IMG/VR virus record: IMGVR_UViG_3300031857_020965
Coordinates: 1-36,476 of that record
Reading direction: 5' to 3' (one strand)
Length of the DNA: 36,476 nt
Origin: a virus
Shown: piece by piece, positions 31,951 through 36,476 of the stretch
Layout of the letters: each line of letters starts with the position of its first letter
How positions within the stretch are numbered: the first letter of the stretch is position 1
Notes under the pieces: model-generated
Databases searched by the model: none
Seen by the model: the letters and a program-made list of their open reading frames with translations, nothing else
Told to the model about the DNA's origin: nothing
Position numbers and translations under genes: made by a program

Positions 31951-33021
31951 CTAATTATTCATATGATCATATATAATATTAGCTGTTTTTTGCCATGTTA
32001 AATTTTGAGCAGTTTTTAAGCCATTATTATTTGTTCTAATATTATTTTTATATACATATCTCATATATTCAATAGCTTGATCTATCTGATTTTGTCCGAT
32101 AGTTGCCCAGTTGCCGCTCTTGCCATGAAACCATATATTATCAATAGCTGATTCTATTTGATCAATATTAATTAGATAAGAATTATTACTATTACAATAT
32201 TCTGTATGCGCTGAATAATTAGTTATAATAATAGGCTTATTCATAGCCATTAATTCTATAGCTTCATTATTCCATCCTTCACCCCTTGAAGGGAAAATAC
32301 CACAATCAGCATAAGACATAACATTTGCTACAGTTTTTTGATTTGGTAATCTAGGGAAAAATCTAATTTTATCAGATAATTTACTATTTTTATAAAATTC
32401 TATCCATTTGTTAGTTTGTTCTGTATTCAAAAATGGATTATGATTCACCATCCATAGTTCTACATCATCATGAGATTCGAACGCACTATTAAATATTTCT
32501 ATTAAAATATCATGACCTTTTCTAATTTCCCATTTACCTATATTAATAAATATATAAGTATTATTTTCTTTTTTATCTTCTGGTACTATTCCATTAAAAA
32601 TATTAGTATCTACTCCTTGTGGACATACTACTATTGGTTTGGTAATACCATTTTGTTCTAAAACGTTTTTAGCCCATTCAGAAGGCATAAAAATTATATC
32701 TGCTAAATTATAACTTTTTTTATCTAGTTCTTGAATTTTGTCTGTTTCAAAAAATGATAATACTCCATATTTAGAATTACCATATGGCTTAGTAAAAAAA
32801 TCATTACTATGCCACAGCTTAAAAGATGGTTGGTTTGGGTCAAAATGAATTTTATTATCAATACCATGTTTAATACAATCGGTATTCCAATCAGATTCTA
32901 CATTAGGATGGGCTACAGGAAATAATACTGATTGATTATTTATATCAAATATATGCTTCCATATATTATATCCAGTAATACCATATCCAGTATAACAATC
33001 AATTGGCGAGACTATATTCAT
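31951..33021 (-). CDS. Glycosyltransferase, GT4 family
   Basis: 356 residues, GT-B fold. PIVVCPQGVDTNIFNG marks the start of the C-terminal domain, FINIGKWEIRKGHDILIEIF is the first Rossmann strand and helix, and FPSRGEGWNNEAIELMAMNKPII gives the E-x7-E nucleotide-sugar motif. It transfers a sugar from an activated donor. The ATG overlaps the GuaC stop (ATGA). Targets could be virion proteins, host surface or DNA. No DNA-base-modifying enzyme is visible, so DNA glucosylation is not supported. Confidence 0.85.
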   Translation of the reverse strand: MNIVSPIDCYTGYGITGYNIWKHIFDINNQSVLFPVAHPNVESDWNTDCIKHGIDNKIHFDPNQPSFKLWHSNDFFTKPYGNSKYGVLSFFETDKIQELDKKSYNLADIIFMPSEWAKNVLEQNGITKPIVVCPQGVDTNIFNGIVPEDKKENNTYIFINIGKWEIRKGHDILIEIFNSAFESHDDVELWMVNHNPFLNTEQTNKWIEFYKNSKLSDKIRFFPRLPNQKTVANVMSYADCGIFPSRGEGWNNEAIELMAMNKPIIITNYSAHTEYCNSNNSYLINIDQIESAIDNIWFHGKSGNWATIGQNQIDQAIEYMRYVYKNNIRTNNNGLKTAQNLTWQKTANIIYDHMNN

Positions 33022-34157
33022 TTTTCATAAACCTTATTGTGAGTATTATTAACTTGTATAAAAGTTGTTTTTTTACCAAAATCTTTAATATTGTTAGCGC
33101 CAATATAAGTACATGCGCTTCTTAGTCCACCATAGATATCTTGTATAATATCTTGTGCTGTTCCTTTGTATGGTACTATCACGCATTTGCCTTCATCTGT
33201 TCTATAATCCGCCACTCCATTATGGTGTTTATTCATAGCATCTTTGCTACTCATACCATAATATTTCAATGATACTTTTCTTTTTGGTGAGTTATTGCCT
33301 GGATCAAAAGGTTGCCAAAATAAATAATCTGTATCTTTGCCTCCCAAATATTCATATTGCCATTCTCCTTCACACTCGTCAACACCAGCAAACATACTTC
33401 CCAACATTACAAAATCCGCATTTCCACCAAGAGCTTTCGCAATATCTCCGACTACTTTACAACCTCCATCGCTACAAATATGACCACCTAGACCATGAGC
33501 AGCATCGGCACATTCCATGACTGCGCTCAACTGTGGGTATCCAACACCAGTTTTTAAACGAGTGGTACAAACACTGCCTGACCCTATACCGACCTTGACT
33601 ATATCCACACCTCCATGAATAATTAATTCTTCTGTCATTTCTGGGGTAACAACATTACCAGCCATAATTATAGAATTAGGAAAAAGTTTTCTTAAAGATG
33701 CTGCTTTTTTAACAAATTGTTCCGTATATCCGTTAGCCACATCTAAGCAAATATTAGGATATGGGTGATGATGTTGGATCGCACTAAATACAGTTATAGC
33801 CTTTTCAAAGTCTTTATCACTAGTACCAATAGAGTAAAATACTAAATCTCTATATATGATATTGCTTTCTTTATCATATAATTCTTGTTTATAAAAATCA
33901 ATATATTCTTGTGCTGAATAGTGTTTGTGTAAACAAGTTATGGCTTGGTGCTTACCTATTGATTTAGCCATTTGCATTGTTCCAACAGTATCCATATTAG
34001 CTACCATAATTGGTGATGCTAATAATTTGCGCTTAGAATATTTGAACTTATATTCTCGCTGAATACAAACCTCGGATCGACTATTTAGTGTGGATCTTTT
34101 TGGACGTATTAACACATCATCAAAGTCCAACTTTAATTCATTAATTATTTTTTGCAT
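33018..34157 (-). CDS. guaC: GMP reductase
   Basis: 379 residues, IMPDH/GMPR barrel. The catalytic loop GSGSVCTTRLKTGVGYPQLS places Cys197 and the GMPR-typical TGVGYPQLSAVMECADAAHG. The flap YYGMSSKDAM and C-terminal DEGKCVIVPYKG and GGLRSACTYIGA are GMPR rather than IMPDH signatures, and there are no CBS domains. It converts GMP to IMP with NADPH, shifting purines from guanine to adenine. GuaC is rare in phages. It overlaps the deoxyribosyltransferase-like gene by 17 nt, so the two are likely co-expressed and may act in one purine pathway. Confidence 0.9.
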   Translation of the reverse strand: MQKIINELKLDFDDVLIRPKRSTLNSRSEVCIQREYKFKYSKRKLLASPIMVANMDTVGTMQMAKSIGKHQAITCLHKHYSAQEYIDFYKQELYDKESNIIYRDLVFYSIGTSDKDFEKAITVFSAIQHHHPYPNICLDVANGYTEQFVKKAASLRKLFPNSIIMAGNVVTPEMTEELIIHGGVDIVKVGIGSGSVCTTRLKTGVGYPQLSAVMECADAAHGLGGHICSDGGCKVVGDIAKALGGNADFVMLGSMFAGVDECEGEWQYEYLGGKDTDYLFWQPFDPGNNSPKRKVSLKYYGMSSKDAMNKHHNGVADYRTDEGKCVIVPYKGTAQDIIQDIYGGLRSACTYIGANNIKDFGKKTTFIQVNNTHNKVYEK

Positions 34158-34680
34158 TGAAGAAATACCATCTTTTATGAGTATCTATATTTTCAGAATT
34201 ATTAATATGCTCTAAGTAGTGTTTGATTTCATCCCAATTGGAAAAAATCATTTGGTGAGGAATCATGCCGAATAACCAATCTGGAGCATGATTTTTACCT
34301 TGAGCCATATGTATTATGATAGGTTTTTTCTGGCGGTTTGCCAGACTTATTTCTTCATATGTTCCACAAGCATAGTGATCTAAATCCAAATTAACTACAA
34401 GAAAATCACTTATATCAACCAGTCTTAAGTCTACTGCTCGTATAGTTTTCATCATAGCAGATAATTCATCATATCGTCCCATATGTTTTAATTTAGTTTT
34501 GATTTGATGAGTATCACTATCTTCTAATCCTATATCTGTTGGTTTGCTAATAGGATTAAAAACTATCACACCTAAATTTTCTAGAAAAGGAGTTATACTA
34601 TCTCTCCATCCAGTACCACGGTCAGCAACCCTATCCATAGCACCAGCAAGATAAACTCTTTGATTTTTAAGTCTATTCAT
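34141..34680 (-). CDS. Nucleoside 2-deoxyribosyltransferase-like protein
   Basis: 179 residues with the family layout: QRVYLAGAMDRVADRGTGWR at the start (substrate-loop Asp), DISDFLVVNLD near residue 91 and CGTYEEISLANRQKKPIII, where the Glu of GTYEE matches the nucleophile position. It would cut or exchange the base of a (deoxy)nucleoside or nucleotide. It is immediately upstream of guaC with a 17 nt overlap. Possible roles are base salvage, purging of damaged or modified nucleotides, or making an unusual base. Substrate is unknown. Confidence 0.75.
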   Translation of the reverse strand: MNRLKNQRVYLAGAMDRVADRGTGWRDSITPFLENLGVIVFNPISKPTDIGLEDSDTHQIKTKLKHMGRYDELSAMMKTIRAVDLRLVDISDFLVVNLDLDHYACGTYEEISLANRQKKPIIIHMAQGKNHAPDWLFGMIPHQMIFSNWDEIKHYLEHINNSENIDTHKRWYFFNAKNN

Positions 34681-34686
34681 AATAAT

Positions 34687-35334
34687 TTATTTTGGCTTTC
34701 TGAATATCCAGAAATTATTCTGATATATTTCTATGTCTTTTCCCAAGGAATCTTCTACTGCCTTCCCAACATCCTTCCAGGTTATCATATCGTCACCGAA
34801 CATGATTCCGCCTGGATTGAGCAACGGTATGTAATCTTGAATATCGTTCTTGACATCTACGTACTCATGCGATCCATCTATGTATATTAGATCGGCCATT
34901 AGTCTATAATGGGAAAGAATTATGGAACCGATATGACTTGTATTGGGTATTGGTACTATTATATCCTGCATGCCATGCTCTATGACATTGGACAAGAAAT
35001 CAAAGTAAATCTGTGGGTATCCGTTCTTTATTTTAAGATTCCTTTCAGCATCGTTTTTACCCGTTGTCCAGAACTCTTCCGCTCCTAACCAAGTGTCAAC
35101 ACAATATATCTTTATGTCAAGTGATATACTTTTAGCGTGATGGGCCATATTGATAGCAGATGCTCCTAGCCAAGTTCCGACTTCGAATATAATGGATGGT
35201 CTAATCTCATCAATTAGCTTCATAAAGACTTCACTGTTGCTGTTCCATCCGGGAATTTCTTTGTTTCCAGATGGTACTATACCATCATATAAGTCGTAAG
35301 GATGTATTAAGTTAGCCATTTGTTTGTTCATCAT
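34687..35334 (-). CDS. Class I SAM-dependent methyltransferase (Methyltransf_24-like)
   Basis: 215 residues. Motif I IIFEVGTWLGASAINMA near 49-65 binds SAM. KIYCVDTWLGAEEFW, LIYIDGSHEYVDVKNDI and LLNPGGIMFGDDM complete the order of the methyltransferase-24 type, which often acts on sugars. Its GC content is about 40% by counting several lines, well above the 8-32% of lines sampled from the flanking genes, and its codons differ, suggesting recent transfer. Two ATGs in tandem begin the frame (35334 and 35331) with no clear ribosome site. Substrate unknown; glycan methylation fits the neighbourhood. Confidence 0.82.
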   Translation of the reverse strand: MMNKQMANLIHPYDLYDGIVPSGNKEIPGWNSNSEVFMKLIDEIRPSIIFEVGTWLGASAINMAHHAKSISLDIKIYCVDTWLGAEEFWTTGKNDAERNLKIKNGYPQIYFDFLSNVIEHGMQDIIVPIPNTSHIGSIILSHYRLMADLIYIDGSHEYVDVKNDIQDYIPLLNPGGIMFGDDMITWKDVGKAVEDSLGKDIEIYQNNFWIFRKPK

Positions 35335-35403
35335 CTAGATATTATTGATTATTTATAGTTTGTATGGAATGAGAAAGATTATAAATAGTCATATTTAATT
35401 GTA

Positions 35404-36036
35404 TTAATTTAATATAAAGTTTTTATATTTATTAGATAGCTTAATATTATTATTAAATATATATAGCCATAATCTTTCAAAGATATAGCCTTCTATTGGA
35501 TTAGTTTCATATGATACAAATTTAAGTAAAAATTCATAAAATTCACGAGGTCTACTCAATATAGCTTGTTTAGTACAAGCAAATTGAGCACCATATGTTA
35601 CATTAACTGTTTGATTGATATCCATTTTAATACCAAATAATAAATCCATAAAATATGCTAAAAATAAACCATGTGGATGTAATGTTTTGTGTTTTCTATT
35701 TATAGAATATTCATTTTCTACTATGATAGTATTTAATGATAATATACCATTCTGTAAATTATTAATATTATCTATGATAGAATATAGATTACAACAATGA
35801 GGAAAAGGATTTCCTTGTAAGAAGATAGTAATATCATTTAAATTATTATAATTATTAACTATATGATACAAATATGTGTGAGCCTCTCTGCCAACGTTCG
35901 GTAATTTTATATTTAACTCATAGAATTTATTATATAGATAAATATTTTTAATTATAGGATTAGATTTAATATTATTTATCCAGTCTATATTTTCTTTATA
36001 TCTAGATATGACAATATCAATATTTTGATAATTCAT
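35404..36036 (-). CDS. DUF3431-like protein
   Basis: 210 residues. IDIVISRYKENIDWINNI at the start, LPNVGREAHTYLYHIVNNY near 65-83, TIFLQGNPFPHC near 94-105 and VTYGAQFACTKQAIL near 148 fit the DUF3431 pattern that I recall from cell-surface-glycan-associated proteins. It has a GT-A-like feel but no confirmed enzyme. It is very AT-rich. The second half resembles the gene to its right, so these are tandem paralogues. A 69-nt gap follows, without an obvious promoter. Confidence 0.7.
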   Translation of the reverse strand: MNYQNIDIVISRYKENIDWINNIKSNPIIKNIYLYNKFYELNIKLPNVGREAHTYLYHIVNNYNNLNDITIFLQGNPFPHCCNLYSIIDNINNLQNGILSLNTIIVENEYSINRKHKTLHPHGLFLAYFMDLLFGIKMDINQTVNVTYGAQFACTKQAILSRPREFYEFLLKFVSYETNPIEGYIFERLWLYIFNNNIKLSNKYKNFILN

Positions 36037-36043
36037 AAATATT

Positions 36044-36476
36044 CTAATAAAAAATAGTATACCATAATCTTTCTAAGATATATGCATGAACATCATCTTG
36101 TGAAGAAAAATCATATAATTTTTGATAAAATTTTAAATCATGCTGTATAATATTATCTTTTTTAACACCAAATATAGCTCCATAATTAAATTTAATAAAT
36201 GTTGTAGTAATTTTATTATGTAAACCAAGAAGATCTTTTATATATGGTACTAAATAATCAATATTTTTAAGTTTATGTATTTTTCTAAAACGGTCTAATA
36301 AAGGAAATAAGCCATGATCTATATGAAAATATGGCATTAAATTATAATCGCATACATCCATATATATAGGATAATTTTTAATATAATTAGATTTATCGTA
36401 TAAAATATGATTTGGTGGCGGAACATTTGAATTTTCAAGCCAGTATGTAGTTAATGGTTGAAAATCACGATAACCA
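36044..36476 (-). CDS. DUF3431-like protein, C-terminal part, cut by window edge
   Basis: The frame stays open through the right edge of the window, adding residues such as YWLENSNVPPPNHILYD before the first internal Met at 36361, so the true start lies outside. The C-terminal half (KFNYGAIFGVKKDNIIQHDL, then AYILERLWYTIF) matches the same region of the 35404-36036 protein (VTYGAQFACTKQAI and GYIFERLWLYIF). It is therefore a tandem paralogue with probable common function. The N-terminal VGRE-type motif is not in the visible part. Confidence 0.65.
   Translation of the reverse strand, partial: GYRDFQPLTTYWLENSNVPPPNHILYDKSNYIKNYPIYMDVCDYNLMPYFHIDHGLFPLLDRFRKIHKLKNIDYLVPYIKDLLGLHNKITTTFIKFNYGAIFGVKKDNIIQHDLKFYQKLYDFSSQDDVHAYILERLWYTIFY

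Noticed and set aside
33018-34680. Aminoadenine (Z-genome) pathway
   Set aside because: No PurZ-like adenylosuccinate synthetase, DatZ or MazZ gene was found; GuaC acts in a different direction.
35335-35403. Sigma70 promoter with a TATAAT-like box before the methyltransferase stretch
   Set aside because: A TATAAT lies about 20 nt downstream of the methyltransferase-side gap, but no acceptable -35 box is found and A/T richness makes chance matches common.
1-36476. tRNA genes or CRISPR arrays
   Set aside because: No cloverleaf-like sequence or regularly spaced identical repeats were recognised by reading; a dedicated scan was not possible.

Overview
The window looks like part of the genome of a large, AT-rich tailed dsDNA phage (Caudoviricetes). 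The evidence is a phage replisome and recombination set, a complete deoxynucleotide module, long tail-fibre genes, a ClpP-like head protease, a phage sigma factor and a holin-like protein. All credible genes lie on the minus strand, packed with 1-20 nt overlaps (ATGA and TAATG junctions) and no gene-free stretch over about 150 bases. I saw no tRNA, integrase, terminase, portal or major capsid gene, so this is one slice of a bigger genome. The host cannot be named. A B12-dependent ribonucleotide reductase, a papain-like peptidase and GC-rich fibre repeats are clues only.

Layout, in the direction of transcription (right to left). (1) 36476-31951, an accessory block: two tandem DUF3431-like proteins, a compositionally foreign methyltransferase, a nucleoside deoxyribosyltransferase-like protein, a GMP reductase (GuaC) and a GT4 glycosyltransferase. 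(2) 31908-22852, head and structural genes: a DUF5872-like protein, a scaffold-like protein, a phage sigma factor, small unknowns, a ClpP-like protease, a degenerate DeoC-like protein, two Cys-rich proteins and a separately transcribed structural protein with its own terminator. (3) 22855-16876, fibres: two long tail-fibre genes sharing a module, two paralogous small proteins, and a sulfotransferase. (4) 16874-12780, lysis and membrane region: holin-like protein, small membrane proteins, papain-like cysteine peptidase, a CxxCxGxG zinc-finger protein and a GlsB-like membrane protein. (5) 12742-1, nucleotide metabolism and replication: dCMP deaminase, a 47-aa small protein, class II RNR, PhoH, HNH nuclease, UvsX/RecA, Vsr-like nuclease, DnaB helicase, primase, dNMP kinase, RecB/Cas4-like nuclease and a C-family DNA polymerase (partial).

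Regulation appears to have two classes. The replication block is headed by a near-perfect sigma70 promoter (TTGACG-16-TATAAT) placed so that the dCMP deaminase message should be leaderless. The structural and lysis block instead carries a repeated 8-mer, GGTGTATA, found four times exactly and once with a mismatch. Each copy sits in a short intergenic gap 22-39 nt upstream of a late gene. Together with the sigma factor encoded at 29712-30359, this looks like a phage-specific late promoter system and is the strongest candidate for something new here. Other notable points are a GuaC plus deoxyribosyltransferase pair, an apparently catalytically dead aldolase-fold protein beside the head protease, a nuclease whose conserved N-terminus extends past its first ATG, and two small genes (47 and 53 aa).
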